This document shows positions 54,596 through 63,927 of a stretch of DNA of 64,000 nucleotides, piece after piece. The position numbers were made by a program, and so were the translations under genes. The stretch is from Flavobacterium tistrianum (GTDB lineage Bacteria > Bacteroidota > Bacteroidia > Flavobacteriales > Flavobacteriaceae). Location of the stretch: the NCBI RefSeq assembly GCF_003254545.1, contig NZ_QJRH01000067.1, positions 240,679-304,678 of the forward strand, written 5' to 3'. The notes below the pieces were generated by a model. That model was not told the origin of the DNA. It saw only the letters and a list, made by a program, of their open reading frames with translations, and did no database searches. Each line of letters begins with the position of its first letter. Position 1 is the stretch's first letter.

Positions 54596-55207
54596 ATGGC
54601 TAAAATAAAAATGAAAAAAAAGTCTACATCGACAGATATGACTGCGATGTGTGATGTAGCGTTCCTTTTGCTAACGTTCTTTATTTTGACCGCTACTGCT
54701 AAAGTGCCTGAGGCATTGCCTGTAGATATGCCTGCTTCTGTTGCTATAAGTAAACTGCCAGATACTGATTTGGCTATTATTACAGTAGGAAAAGGGAAAG
54801 TATTTTTTGACATCAAAGGAAGAGAAGTTCGTAAAAGAACTCTTGAAGGAATGGGTGCGAAATATGGTATTGAATTTTCAGAAGAAGATAAAACCAAATT
54901 TGCTCTTATGGATGATTTTGGTGTGCCAATTACAGGTTTAAAGCAAATCATTGGTATGAAAGCGGCGGAAAGAACCAAAGCAAACCAACCTGGAATTCCT
55001 GTCGATTCATTAGATAATCAATTAAAAGAATGGCTTCTGATTTCTAGAAGAGCTACAATTGATTTAGATGACAAAGAATTGCAGATTGCGATTAAAGGAG
55101 ATGCTAAAGAAGAATATCCAAGAATTAAAAAAATTATGGATATTTTACAAGATCAGAAAATCAATTCCTTTAACTTAGTTACAGGTAAGAGAGGAAGAGA
55201 CTTTTAA
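54596..55207 (+). CDS. exbD: ExbD-type biopolymer transport protein 1
   Basis: A 203-residue protein with a short basic N-terminus, one membrane helix (about 20-38) bearing the essential proton-carrying Asp20 in TAMCDVAFLLLTFF, and a periplasmic domain. It contains a longer periplasmic insertion than E. coli ExbD (141 residues). It lies 41 bases after exbB and 19 before a second, different ExbD-like gene; such ExbD pairs are usual in Bacteroidetes. Confidence 0.9.
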   Translation: MAKIKMKKKSTSTDMTAMCDVAFLLLTFFILTATAKVPEALPVDMPASVAISKLPDTDLAIITVGKGKVFFDIKGREVRKRTLEGMGAKYGIEFSEEDKTKFALMDDFGVPITGLKQIIGMKAAERTKANQPGIPVDSLDNQLKEWLLISRRATIDLDDKELQIAIKGDAKEEYPRIKKIMDILQDQKINSFNLVTGKRGRDF

Positions 55208-55226
55208 TTAAAAAATATACACTAAG

Positions 55227-55784
55227 ATGGCTGAATTAAATACCGGCGACGGCGGTGGTGGTAAAGGTGGTAAAGTAAGAAGTAAAAAGCAGAATTCGAA
55301 AGTCGATTTAACAGCGATGGTGGATTTGGCATTCTTATTGATTACATTCTTTATGTTAACTACTTCGTTGTCAAAACCTCAATCGATGGATTTATCATTG
55401 CCAAATAAAGAGGAGGATGAAAAACCAACCGATAAAACTAAGGTAGATGAAAACCGTACCATGACAGTGATGTTAGGTGGTGATAATAAAATGGTTTTCT
55501 ATATGGGATTATTGGCATCACCAAAAGTGGGGCCGAAAGACATTACATATGGTAAAGATGGTATCCGTAGAGAATTGTTAAAACAAAAGAAAAATGTTTT
55601 GGCTTATTCTGCAGCTTTAGGGAAACCTAAAAACGGAATCATTGTGATCATTAAACCAACAAAAAAATCAAATTACCGTAATTTGGTTGATATCTTGGAC
55701 GAAATGGCTATCACTGGAGTTGATACATATGCGATTGTTCCTGAGTTTACACCAGAAGAAACAAAAGTGATAGATAAAAAATAA
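55227..55784 (+). CDS. ExbD-type biopolymer transport protein 2
   Basis: A 185-residue ExbD-like protein with a Gly-rich N-terminal stretch (GDGGGGKGGKVRS), one membrane helix with Asp33 in TAMVDLAFLLITFF, and a periplasmic part ending in YRNLVDILDEMAITGVDTYA. It differs strongly from the first ExbD except around the membrane helix. The two probably form a mixed ExbD component of one energising complex. It is followed by tonB after 38 bases. Confidence 0.88.
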   Translation: MAELNTGDGGGGKGGKVRSKKQNSKVDLTAMVDLAFLLITFFMLTTSLSKPQSMDLSLPNKEEDEKPTDKTKVDENRTMTVMLGGDNKMVFYMGLLASPKVGPKDITYGKDGIRRELLKQKKNVLAYSAALGKPKNGIIVIIKPTKKSNYRNLVDILDEMAITGVDTYAIVPEFTPEETKVIDKK

Positions 55785-55822
55785 GAGCAATCTTAATTTT
55801 ATCGACTTAAAAATCAAGAAGT

Positions 55823-56623
55823 ATGAAATTAGATATTATAAAAAATCAGTGGCTTGATATCGTATTCGAAGGACGTAATAAGATATATGGAGCATACGAG
55901 CTGAGAAAATCAAACGGAAAAACAACTGTGAAAGCACTTGTTATTGGTTCTCTTATCTTTAGTGCTGCTGTTGCCGCTCCTCTTATTGCGAGTTTGTTAC
56001 CAGACTCTACAGAAGAAGAAGAAGTTAAAGAGGTTAAGATGGCTGCGGTAAAATTGCCTCCAAAAAAAGAGGAAGTTAAGCCTAATATGCCACCGCCACC
56101 ACCACCGCCACCAAAAGTGGATCAGGTTAAATTCGTTAAACCTGTGGTTGCTAAAGCGGAAGAAGTAACTGAAGACCCACCAAAAATTGTTGATTTAAAA
56201 GACAAAAAAGTTGGTGCTGAGACTATCAAAGGGGACCCAGATGCAGTTTTAACTGTTGATGAGCCAGTTGGAAAAGGACCAGTAGCAGAGGTGGTACAAG
56301 AAGATAACACTGTATATAACACAGCTGGTATCGAAGTAAAACCAGATTTCCCAGGAGGTATTGATAAATTCTACAAATTCGTAGGAAACAACTATAAAAC
56401 TCCAGAAGAAGAAGGTTTAAAAGGTAAAGTTTACGTTACGTTTGTAGTTGAAAAAGACGGGTCATTAACAGATATTAAAGTTTTAAGAGATATCGGTTAT
56501 GGTACAGGAGCAGAAGCAATTCGTGTTCTTAAAAAATGTCCAAAATGGACTCCCGGCGAGCAAAATGGTAAAAAAGTTAGGGTATTGTACTCTCTTCCTA
56601 TTACTATTCAATCTGCAGAATAA
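55823..56623 (+). CDS. tonB: TonB energy transducer
   Basis: A 266-residue protein with one membrane helix (about 37-60), an acidic-basic stretch and a Pro run (PPPPPPPK near 90-98) that spans the periplasm, and a C-terminal TonB domain (about 175-264) including GLKGKVYVTFVVEKDGSL and CPKWTPGEQNGKKVRV. It carries energy from ExbBD to receptors such as the protein at 3508. The next ATG overlaps its stop by one base. Confidence 0.93.
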   Translation: MKLDIIKNQWLDIVFEGRNKIYGAYELRKSNGKTTVKALVIGSLIFSAAVAAPLIASLLPDSTEEEEVKEVKMAAVKLPPKKEEVKPNMPPPPPPPPKVDQVKFVKPVVAKAEEVTEDPPKIVDLKDKKVGAETIKGDPDAVLTVDEPVGKGPVAEVVQEDNTVYNTAGIEVKPDFPGGIDKFYKFVGNNYKTPEEEGLKGKVYVTFVVEKDGSLTDIKVLRDIGYGTGAEAIRVLKKCPKWTPGEQNGKKVRVLYSLPITIQSAE

Positions 56624-56853
56624 TGTTAAAAGATATGCTTAATAATATTCAGAAGAAATCGCTCAAAGAGCGATTTCTTCTTGTTTTAGGAATACTGTTT
56701 TTTTTAATTTATCTTGTGCTCGGTTTAATGATTATGTTTTGGGAAAAACTCCCGCTTAATATGGAATGGAAATACAGATATGCCTTTGGTGGATTGCTAA
56801 TTGTGTATTCGGGAATAAGATTTTTAAGATTAATTAATTCAAAAGAAGAATAA
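56623..56853 (+). CDS. Small two-TM membrane protein in the tonB operon
   Basis: A 76-residue protein with hydrophobic segments at about 18-40 and 50-67 and charged ends (MLKDMLNNIQKKSLKERF and INSKEE). The start overlaps the tonB stop (TAATG), so it is translationally coupled; the next gene starts 2 bases after it. Position suggests an accessory role in the TonB complex, but no family is recognised. Confidence 0.72.
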   Translation: MLKDMLNNIQKKSLKERFLLVLGILFFLIYLVLGLMIMFWEKLPLNMEWKYRYAFGGLLIVYSGIRFLRLINSKEE

Positions 56854-56855
56854 TT

Positions 56856-57779
56856 ATGTTGAAATATAGTAAGGTTTTGGGTTTGGTTGTTTTTGTCTTT
56901 TTGTTTGCCATGTGCAACCAAAAAAGCAAAAGTGAAACTGAAAAAGAGACCATTTTGAAAGGATCACTTGATATTGCGGTTGACGAAACAGTAAAGCAAA
57001 TTGTAGACGATCAGGTTGCTGTTTTTGAAGGTACTTACTATAATGCAAAAATTACAGTAAAGCCAAATTCAGAGGCTGAAGTAATTAATGATTTATTAAA
57101 TCAAAAAACTAAAGTTGCAATTACAACTCGAGATCTAACTGTAGAAGAAAGGGCTCGTTTTGATAAAAGTAAAATTAATCCGAGAGTAACTCCATTTGCC
57201 CATGACGCTATTGCTTTTATTTCGAACAAAAGCAATAATGATACTTTAATTGCGTTGAAAAGTGTTATTGATTTCATGCAAGGCAAAACCGATGGTAAAA
57301 TTAAAGGCCTAGTTTTCGATAATCCTAATTCAAGCACTGTTCGTTACATGAAGGAATTAGCGAAAGTGAACGAAATACCTAAATCAGGAGTTTTCTCATT
57401 TAAAACAAATAATGAAGTAATCAAATTTGTTTCAGAAAATGATGGAATGATTGGTGTTATTGGTATTAATTGGTTTTATCAGCCAACCCCTGATATGACT
57501 GAAACTATTAATAAGATAAATGTCCTTTATGTTAAAGGTTTGAATAGTAATGAATATTACAGTCCTACTCAAAATGACATAGAAATAGGGAAATATCCTT
57601 TGGCACGTGATTTGTTTATTATCAATTGTCAAGGTTATTCAGGACTTGGAATGGGCTTTGCTTCATTCATAGCAGGTGATATCGGACAGCGAATAGTTTT
57701 AAAATCTGGACTGCTGCCATATAAAACTCCAGGACGAAAACTTAAGATTAGAAGTGAAATTATAAAAGATAAAGAATAA
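56856..57779 (+). CDS. PstS-like substrate-binding lipoprotein
   Basis: A 307-residue protein with a lipobox FAMC (Cys20) and the fold of phosphate-binding PstS proteins. Segments ITTRDLTVEERARFDKSKIN, HDAIAFISN, VFDNPNSSTVRYMKEL and VIGINWFYQP correspond to ligand-binding loops of the PstS superfamily. No pstCAB transporter genes are nearby, and it sits inside a tonB operon, so phosphate uptake is doubtful; a role as a sensor or adaptor is possible. Confidence 0.83.
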   Translation: MLKYSKVLGLVVFVFLFAMCNQKSKSETEKETILKGSLDIAVDETVKQIVDDQVAVFEGTYYNAKITVKPNSEAEVINDLLNQKTKVAITTRDLTVEERARFDKSKINPRVTPFAHDAIAFISNKSNNDTLIALKSVIDFMQGKTDGKIKGLVFDNPNSSTVRYMKELAKVNEIPKSGVFSFKTNNEVIKFVSENDGMIGVIGINWFYQPTPDMTETINKINVLYVKGLNSNEYYSPTQNDIEIGKYPLARDLFIINCQGYSGLGMGFASFIAGDIGQRIVLKSGLLPYKTPGRKLKIRSEIIKDKE

Positions 57780-57795
57780 ATTAATTACAATAAAG

Positions 57796-59463
57796 ATGAA
57801 TAAATTTAAAATTTTTAGTCTTGCATTAGTTGCCTCGGCCACTGCGGCAAAAGCGCAAGATATCAACCAAGCAAAGAAGGCAATTGATGCTGAACAATTT
57901 GATAAAGCAAAAAACTTACTTAAATCAATTATTAAAGCAAAACCTTCAGATGGTGAAGCAAATTTTGTTTTAGGGAATGTTTATTTAAACCAATCTGTTG
58001 TGGATTCTGCTAAAATCTATTACAATAATGGATTACAAGCTTCAGATAAGAAGAACTTAAACTACATCGGTTTGGGGCAATTAGATCTTGATGCAAAAAA
58101 TAGCGCTGCAGCTCAAGCTAATTTCGCTTTAGCAACTAAAGACATGAAGAAAAAAGATATAAATGAATTTATTTATATCGCTAGAGCTTACATGAATTCT
58201 GAAAATCCAGATTATAAAAGCGCTACAGATGTATTGAAGCGTGCTTTATTAGTTGACCCACAAAATGCACAGGCATTATTGGCAATTGGAGATGCGTACT
58301 ACGGAGCAAACAATCAAAATGATGCTTACAAAGCGTATCGTGATGCGTTTACTGCTGATAATACATTGTTGAGAGCAAAAATGCAATTAGGAGTTTTATT
58401 GAAAGGTGCCAAATCTTATGATGAAGCAATTAAATCGTTTAATGAAGTTATCGCTTTAGATGCTAATTACGGACCTGTTTACAGAGAACTTGCTGAAACA
58501 TATTACAAGTGGGCAAGAAACAAGCCTTCTACTGCTAAAGTTAATTTGCAAAATGCAATTACAAACTACGAGAAGTATTTAAGTTTGACAGATTATTCTC
58601 TTGACTCAAAAATGCGTCATGCAGATTTCTTGATCTTGGTTAAAGATTACAAACAGTTAGAAACTGTTGCAAACAAAATGATTGCTCAGGATAAAGTAAA
58701 TCCTAGAATTTACAGATATTTAGGATATGCAGCTTACGAAAATGGAAATGTTGATGTTGCAATTAAATCTATCGAAGATTATATCAAAGCTCCAGGAAAC
58801 AAAGTTATTGGTAGAGATTACTACTACTTAGGATTAGCTAAGATTAAAAAAGGAACTGCGGCTGACGGTAAAGTAGATCAGGCAGCTTTTGATGCTGGTT
58901 TAGCTGATATCAAAAAGGCGATTGAATTGGAGCCTCTTGTAGTTGAAGAATTTGCTGACTTTGGAAAAGATTTGTTCGGTAAAAAACAATATGCACAAGC
59001 GGCAGCTATTTTTGAACTTGGAGCAAGTAACCCTGAATCTAAAAATTACTTAGATGATAGCGTTTATTACGGAATCTCTTTATACTACGGTAATGCTAGT
59101 AAACCAAAAGAAAGCCGTGATGCTGCAGCCTTAGCTAAAGCTGACGGAGTTTTTGATAAAATTTTAACTACTGCTCCTAGCTATGATGAAGCATACTTAT
59201 ATAAAGCTAGAATCAATTCTTTATTAGACAAAGATGATTTGATCATTAAAAACTACGAAGAGTATGTCACTAAAATTTCAGCAAAAGGTGCAGAAGAAGT
59301 GGCTAAGCCAGCTGTAACTAAAAAGTTTGTTGAAGCTTACAATGGTATCGGTGCTGCTTATGCTAATACAGATAAAGCTAAAGCTATTGAGTATTTCAAT
59401 AAAACTTTAGTTTTAGATCCAGCAAATTCATATGCTGCACAATCTATAAAAGCTTTAAAATAA
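57796..59463 (+). CDS. Exported tetratricopeptide repeat protein
   Basis: A 555-residue protein with a signal peptide (about 1-20, ending KAQ) and at least eight TPR-like helical pairs, e.g. AKNLLKSIIKAKPSDGEANF, YDEAIKSFNEVIALDANYGP and AIEYFNKTLVLDPANSYAAQ. It is probably a periplasmic scaffold. As the last gene of the tonB operon, it may bring the energy-transducing proteins or outer-membrane partners together. A strong terminator follows 25 bases later. Confidence 0.88.
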   Translation: MNKFKIFSLALVASATAAKAQDINQAKKAIDAEQFDKAKNLLKSIIKAKPSDGEANFVLGNVYLNQSVVDSAKIYYNNGLQASDKKNLNYIGLGQLDLDAKNSAAAQANFALATKDMKKKDINEFIYIARAYMNSENPDYKSATDVLKRALLVDPQNAQALLAIGDAYYGANNQNDAYKAYRDAFTADNTLLRAKMQLGVLLKGAKSYDEAIKSFNEVIALDANYGPVYRELAETYYKWARNKPSTAKVNLQNAITNYEKYLSLTDYSLDSKMRHADFLILVKDYKQLETVANKMIAQDKVNPRIYRYLGYAAYENGNVDVAIKSIEDYIKAPGNKVIGRDYYYLGLAKIKKGTAADGKVDQAAFDAGLADIKKAIELEPLVVEEFADFGKDLFGKKQYAQAAAIFELGASNPESKNYLDDSVYYGISLYYGNASKPKESRDAAALAKADGVFDKILTTAPSYDEAYLYKARINSLLDKDDLIIKNYEEYVTKISAKGAEEVAKPAVTKKFVEAYNGIGAAYANTDKAKAIEYFNKTLVLDPANSYAAQSIKALK

Positions 59464-59487
59464 TTAGAAAATTTTAAATAGAATATT

Positions 59488-59521
59488 AAACCGATAGTTC
59501 AAAAAGCTATCGGTTTTTTTT
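59488..59521 (+). terminator. Terminator of the exbB-tonB operon
   Basis: AAACCGATAG and CTATCGGTTT with a short A-rich loop and an eight-T run. The T run overlaps the -33 region of the queE promoter. Confidence 0.9.
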
Positions 59522-59547
59522 GTTCCGTATATTATTGATTATCTTTG
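59519..59547 (+). promoter_or_regulatory. Promoter of queE
   Basis: TTTG (59519-59522), 17 bases, then TATCTTTG (59540-59547), both exact; the ATG follows at 59566. Confidence 0.7.
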
Positions 59548-59565
59548 CACTCTTAAAATAATATA

Positions 59566-60198
59566 ATGTTACCAAAAGAAATACAATTAGAAGTAAATAA
59601 AGGAGCAATGCTTCCTTTGATGGAAGAATTTTATACCATTCAAGGAGAAGGTTCGCATACAGGAAGAGCAGCTTACTTTATTAGAATTGGTGGATGTGAT
59701 GTGGGGTGTCATTGGTGTGATGTAAAAGAAAGCTGGAATGCTGAGCTTCATCCGCCGACAAAAGTGGATTTAATTGTTGAAAATGCTGCAAAATATGCTG
59801 ATACAGTTGTTGTAACTGGCGGAGAACCTTTGTCTTGGGATATGACCCTTTTGACAGAACGTCTAAAAGAGAAGAATTTAAAAGTGCATATTGAAACTTC
59901 TGGAGCATTCCCTCTGTCAGGAACTTGGGACTGGATTTGTCTTTCGCCTAAAAAGAATAAACTACCGACACAAACCGTGTATGACAATGCCCACGAGTTA
60001 AAGGTTATAATCTACAATAAACACGATTTTATTTTTGCCGAAGAACAAGCAGAATTAGTAAATGATAATGCAATTTTATTCCTTCAGCCGGAATGGAGTA
60101 AAAAGGAAGAGATGACTCCGCTTATTGTTGATTATGTTATGAATAATCCGAAATGGAGAGTTTCATTGCAGACACATAAGTATCTTAATATCCCATAA
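59566..60198 (+). CDS. queE: 7-carboxy-7-deazaguanine synthase
   Basis: A 210-residue radical SAM enzyme that rearranges 6-carboxytetrahydropterin to CDG in the preQ0/queuosine pathway. The cluster ligands are Cys44, Cys48 and Cys51 in GGCDVGCHWCD (CX3CX2C, the standard radical SAM spacing). TIQGEGSHTGR (24-34) and TGGEPLSW support QueE. It has its own promoter and terminator. Works upstream of QueA, encoded at 35051; the other que genes are outside the window. Confidence 0.94.
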   Translation: MLPKEIQLEVNKGAMLPLMEEFYTIQGEGSHTGRAAYFIRIGGCDVGCHWCDVKESWNAELHPPTKVDLIVENAAKYADTVVVTGGEPLSWDMTLLTERLKEKNLKVHIETSGAFPLSGTWDWICLSPKKNKLPTQTVYDNAHELKVIIYNKHDFIFAEEQAELVNDNAILFLQPEWSKKEEMTPLIVDYVMNNPKWRVSLQTHKYLNIP

Positions 60199-60236
60199 AA
60201 CAAAAAATCTCTTCAGGTGAAGAGATTTTTTGTTTT
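60197..60236. terminator. Perfect 18-bp terminator hairpin after queE
   Basis: AAAACAAAAAATCTCTTC and its exact reverse complement surround a four-base AGGT loop. The A-tract/T-tract ends make it usable in both directions, for queE and for the convergent gene at 60277. Confidence 0.92.
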
Positions 60237-60276
60237 ATGGAAGTATACAAGCTGTGTAAAAAAGAAACACATTTTA

Positions 60277-60822
60277 TTATTTCCAATTTTTATAATTTTT
60301 CAAAGTGGTAATGTGCGCCAAATGATGATTTCCGTGCCAAGCATACATTCCGATAATTTTTTTAAGCTTGTTTTCCGAATTATCTGCCGGATGTACAAAT
60401 GTTTTTTCTAAATCAGATTCAGATAAATTTTTCATGATAAAGGCTAATCTAAAATGAAGTCCTTTTAATAATTCCAAAGTAGGTTGAATCGGCATTGTTA
60501 AATTATCGTTTAAATCAGACCAAAGAACTTCATCATAAGGTTTAATGACAGGATTGTTTTCAGTCAATGCCCATTTAAGACGAATGTAACAATGCATATG
60601 GCTCTCCGCGCAATGATGAATAACTTGTCTTACAGTCCAACCGCCTGGACGATAAGGTGTGTCTAATTGCTCATCGGTTAAATGAGATGTTTCCTTTGCT
60701 AATCTTTCTGAAAAAGTTTCAATTTCTTTAATTTTTCCAGAAATATATTCTGCTGAAAATTTATCTGGAGCAATAAATTTTCCAATAGGATATTTTAATT
60801 TCTCTAAATCTAGTTCATTCAT
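60277..60822 (-). CDS. DinB/YfiT-type metal-dependent protein
   Basis: A 181-residue four-helix-bundle protein of the DinB superfamily, YfiT branch. It shows the N-terminal LKYPIGKFIAP, then GGWTVRQVIHHCAESHMH and the C-terminal WHGNHHLAHI, whose His residues would bind a divalent metal. YfiT-like proteins are described as putative metal hydrolases or bacillithiol-type transferases; the substrate here is unknown. The methyltransferase gene is 17 bases upstream on the same strand. Confidence 0.85.
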   Translation of the reverse strand: MNELDLEKLKYPIGKFIAPDKFSAEYISGKIKEIETFSERLAKETSHLTDEQLDTPYRPGGWTVRQVIHHCAESHMHCYIRLKWALTENNPVIKPYDEVLWSDLNDNLTMPIQPTLELLKGLHFRLAFIMKNLSESDLEKTFVHPADNSENKLKKIIGMYAWHGNHHLAHITTLKNYKNWK

Positions 60823-60839
60823 TGTTTTTATGATTTGTT

Positions 60840-61547
60840 TTAAATGGAAAGTTTCGCTAAATAATCGTAATGTTCTCCTTCAAGAATAAGTTCGCAGTTT
60901 AAGCCATTTGCAACTGCTGCATTTTGAAGTGTATTGTAATCTAGATATAACCAGTCAAAAGGTTCTTCTTTTTCTCCTTTATAACTAATATTAAAAACAA
61001 GTTCGCCATAATAATCATTTTCAGACGGAATCCATTTGCCACCGTCGTCATCTTCATCAAACATATAAATGATGTCAGAACTGTCAATTAAAATTTGTCC
61101 GCCAGGATTTAAAAGAGATTTTAATTTAGATAAATATTTGTTGCAGTTTTTTAATTGGCCAAAAATACCGGTTCCATTCATTAAGAGGAGGATTGTGTCA
61201 AATTTTTCTCCTTCAAAATCTAAAATATTTTCAACTTTAGCATTTTTTATTCCTCTAATGCGACAGGTTTCAATTGCTTTTCTAGAAATGTCAATGGCTG
61301 TTACTTCTAGATTACGTTCGTTTTGCAGAGATAAGGCATGGCTTCCTGCGCCACATCCTACATCTAATATTTTTCCTTTCGCCAGTTGTAAAGCTTTTTG
61401 TTCAATTTTAGGCATCTCATTATAAGTACGGAAAAGATATTCAACACTCATTTCGTCTTCTTCAGAAATAGAAGTTTCGGTAATAATATCTTCAGGCGAA
61501 TTTTTGGTGTAAAAATCAAATATCGCTTTTCCAAAAAGATCTTTCAT
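60840..61547 (-). CDS. Class I SAM-dependent methyltransferase
   Basis: A 235-residue methyltransferase. The SAM-binding motif I is ILDVGCGAGSHAL (near residues 60-72), followed by the acidic VTAIDIS (motif II) and FDTILLLMNGTGIFGQL, then LKSLLNPGGQILIDSSD. The central NGTG in place of a catalytic pair gives no substrate hint. It is transcribed with the YfiT-type gene and diverges from the YkgJ-type gene at 61620. Confidence 0.87.
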   Translation of the reverse strand: MKDLFGKAIFDFYTKNSPEDIITETSISEEDEMSVEYLFRTYNEMPKIEQKALQLAKGKILDVGCGAGSHALSLQNERNLEVTAIDISRKAIETCRIRGIKNAKVENILDFEGEKFDTILLLMNGTGIFGQLKNCNKYLSKLKSLLNPGGQILIDSSDIIYMFDEDDDGGKWIPSENDYYGELVFNISYKGEKEEPFDWLYLDYNTLQNAAVANGLNCELILEGEHYDYLAKLSI

Positions 61548-61619
61548 TGTTTTAGTTCAAAGTTTAAGGTTTCAAGTTCAAAGTTGCTTAATTTTGCAGA
61601 TCAACTTTAAATTTTAAAC

Positions 61620-62114
61620 TTGAAACAGATTTTAAATAACTTAAGTAAGTTAGCCAAAGATAAGCATAACGAGAATAAAAAGTATTTCGATAAGCTTAAA
61701 AAGAAACCGCCAAAAAATTTAGATTACATTATGCAGGATTTGCACGATGCTGAATTTAAGAAAACGGATTGCTTAAAATGCGCTAATTGCTGCAAAACAA
61801 CTGGTCCGTTATTTACCTTAGCGGATATTGAGCGAATTTCAAAACATTTTAGACAAAAGCCACAACAATTTATTGACCAATATCTGCGAATTGACGAGGA
61901 TAGAGATTATGTTTTGAAAAGTGTTCCCTGTACTTTTTTGGATAATGAAAACTATTGTATGATTTACGATGTTCGTCCAAAAGCCTGCCGAGAGTTTCCG
62001 CATACAGATCGAAACAAATTTTATCAGATTTCGAACTTAACTTTGAAAAACGTTGAAATTTGTCCTGCGGCATTTAATATAGTAGAAGAAATGAAAAAAA
62101 AATTGCCTTTATAA
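61620..62114 (+). CDS. YkgJ family cysteine-cluster protein
   Basis: A 164-residue protein using a TTG start (61620). The cysteine pattern is that of YkgJ/UPF0153-type zinc/iron chelators: TDCLKCANCCKTTG, VPCTFLD, YCMIYDVRPKACREFP and EICPAAF. No ATG-started version would keep the N-terminal helix. It lies 89 bases before the Lol-type permease gene. Distant relation to the DUF3109 protein at 15847 is visible only in the Cys spacing. Confidence 0.85.
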   Translation: MKQILNNLSKLAKDKHNENKKYFDKLKKKPPKNLDYIMQDLHDAEFKKTDCLKCANCCKTTGPLFTLADIERISKHFRQKPQQFIDQYLRIDEDRDYVLKSVPCTFLDNENYCMIYDVRPKACREFPHTDRNKFYQISNLTLKNVEICPAAFNIVEEMKKKLPL

Positions 62115-62203
62115 ATCAAAACAGGCAATTGTTTGCAAGAACATCTCAATTTTCCTTTTTTAAGGTGTACTTTTGAGAAAGGAATAATTTAAACAACTAT
62201 AAC

Positions 62204-63439
62204 TTGAATTTAGAATATTTTATAGCTAAAAGGCTTATCACTGCAAAAGATTATAAAAGCAGTATTTCGGCACCCATTATAAAAATTGCCATTTCGGCAA
62301 TTGCAATCGGAATTATTATGATGATAGTTTCCGTAGCGACAGGAATAGGTTTGCAGAAAAAGATTCGTGATAAAGTTTCGGCATTTAATGGTCAGATTAT
62401 AATTTCTAATTATGATAATAATAATTCAGAAGTTACAACAGTACCAATTTCAAAGAAGCAAGATTTCTATCCCAATTTTAAATCAGTTCCAGAAGTGAGC
62501 CACATTCAGGCAGTCGCAAGTAAAGCTGGAATTATTAGAACAGAAAATGCATTTGAAGGAATTATATTCAAAGGAGTTGGAGCAGATTACGATTGGAACA
62601 ATATCAAAGAATATATTGTAGAAGGTAAATTGCCAGATTTTACAAAAGCATTGAATGAAGATGTTATTATCTCAAGATTTCTGGCAGATCGCTTAAATTT
62701 GAAAATCGGAGACGAATTCAATACCTTCTTTATAAAAGAAGAGCAGGGTAAGCTTCCAAATAGTCGCCGATTTAAAATCGCTGGGATATTTAACTCAGGT
62801 TTCCAAGATTTTGATGCTACATATATTATAGGGGATATTCGACATATTCAGAGAATCAATAAATGGAATGAGGGGCAAATAGGGGCATTTGAGATTTTTG
62901 TCAAAGATTTTGATGAAATTAAAGCGGTAGGGAATAAAGTTTACGAGTCAACTTCATCTAATCTCGATACTAAAACCATTATAGAAAAATACAGTTATAT
63001 TTTTGACTGGCTTCAGTTATTCGATTTTAATATTATAATCATTTTAGGAGTTATGATTCTAGTTGCTACAATTAATATGGTGGTGGCGCTTTTAGTTCTT
63101 ATTTTAGAAAGAACTCAAATGATAGGGATTTTAAAATCAATGGGGGCAAATAATTGGTCAGTACGTAAAATATTTTTGTATAATGCTTTTTACTTAATTC
63201 TACGTGGATTGTTCTGGGGAAATCTAATAGGCATTTCAATTCTGTTAATTCAGCAGCAGTTTGGTGTAATCCAGCTGAATCCTGAAAATTATTACGTAAA
63301 TCAAGCTCCAGTATATCTAAATTGGATTTACATACTACTGCTAAATCTATTGACTATTACAGTTTGTTTCTTGGTGTTGTTAATCCCGTCTTATATAATA
63401 ACTAAAATATCTCCAGTAAAAGCTATTCGCTTTGACTAA
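62204..63439 (+). CDS. Lol-type ABC transporter permease
   Basis: A 411-residue FtsX-like permease with a TTG start at 62204 in TTGAATTTAGAATAT, giving MNLEYFIAKRLI as in relatives. One N-terminal membrane helix (about 25-50), a large periplasmic domain (about 55-260) and three C-terminal helices (about 268-300, 320-350 and 375-400) match the LolC/LolE layout. Such proteins extract lipoproteins from the inner membrane with an ATPase LolD, which is not in the window. Confidence 0.9.
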   Translation: MNLEYFIAKRLITAKDYKSSISAPIIKIAISAIAIGIIMMIVSVATGIGLQKKIRDKVSAFNGQIIISNYDNNNSEVTTVPISKKQDFYPNFKSVPEVSHIQAVASKAGIIRTENAFEGIIFKGVGADYDWNNIKEYIVEGKLPDFTKALNEDVIISRFLADRLNLKIGDEFNTFFIKEEQGKLPNSRRFKIAGIFNSGFQDFDATYIIGDIRHIQRINKWNEGQIGAFEIFVKDFDEIKAVGNKVYESTSSNLDTKTIIEKYSYIFDWLQLFDFNIIIILGVMILVATINMVVALLVLILERTQMIGILKSMGANNWSVRKIFLYNAFYLILRGLFWGNLIGISILLIQQQFGVIQLNPENYYVNQAPVYLNWIYILLLNLLTITVCFLVLLIPSYIITKISPVKAIRFD

Positions 63440-63597
63440 ATAAAATGGACTCACATATACAGCCCGACAGGTTTTAAAAACTGTCGGGCATGTTTTTTTA
63501 TACTTAATATATAAGTAGAAAGCCTCATTTGCTATTCAGACCGCAGCCATTTGAAGTTCTTGGAATTTGGAATTTAAAAGATTGGGATTTTTTTTAA
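63440..63597. other. Gap downstream of the permease gene
   Basis: Contains the permease terminator at 63462-63500 and short AT-rich sequence; nothing else is recognised. Confidence 0.5.
63462..63500 (+). terminator. Terminator after permease gene (CCCGACAGG family)
   Basis: GCCCGACAG and CTGTCGGGC form a perfect 9-bp stem around GTTTTAAAAA, with a T run shortly after. Confidence 0.85.
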
Positions 63598-63690
63598 GGA
63601 GCCATTTCCCGCTATCCGCTCCAATCTTTTCGTGCCGAACCCCGGCACAAAAAGGATTTCCGCTCCTATCGGGGCTATGGGACTCGGTTT
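63598..63690. repeat. Structured GC-richer element ATTTCCCGCTATCCGCTCC
   Basis: GGAGC at 63598-63602 can pair with GCTCC at 63662-63666 or 63618-63622. Inside, AATCTTTT with GTGCC pairs with GGCAC and AAAAGGATT. It is notably richer in GC than the rest of the window. From memory, similar sequences occur in many Bacteroidetes genomes, often near stable-RNA operons. Confidence 0.65.
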
Positions 63691-63927
63691 TCAGAAGAAG
63701 TTTTCCGCAGGCAAGGAGCTTAAAAAGAATGAAAAATCGGCAGAAAGGAGAGGGAAGGGCTGAAAACTGCGCAAAACCAGAATGTCCAAACCTCCAAAAA
63801 ATGCCAAAAACGCACGCTAAAGAAGAAAAATCCCACGCTTCAGGGAAAAAGCCCAAAATGTAAAGCATCCGTTATCAGCGCGTTAAGAAATAACTTGAGA
63901 AAAGATTAAAAATAGTTTAGAAAAAAG

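Noticed and set aside
63536..63868. Two overlapping open frames on opposite strands (about 100-110 codons)
   Set aside because: They lie across the structured repeat before the stable-RNA promoter, have Cys/Arg- or Lys-rich shuffled composition and no family likeness; both frames arise from the GC-richer repeat.
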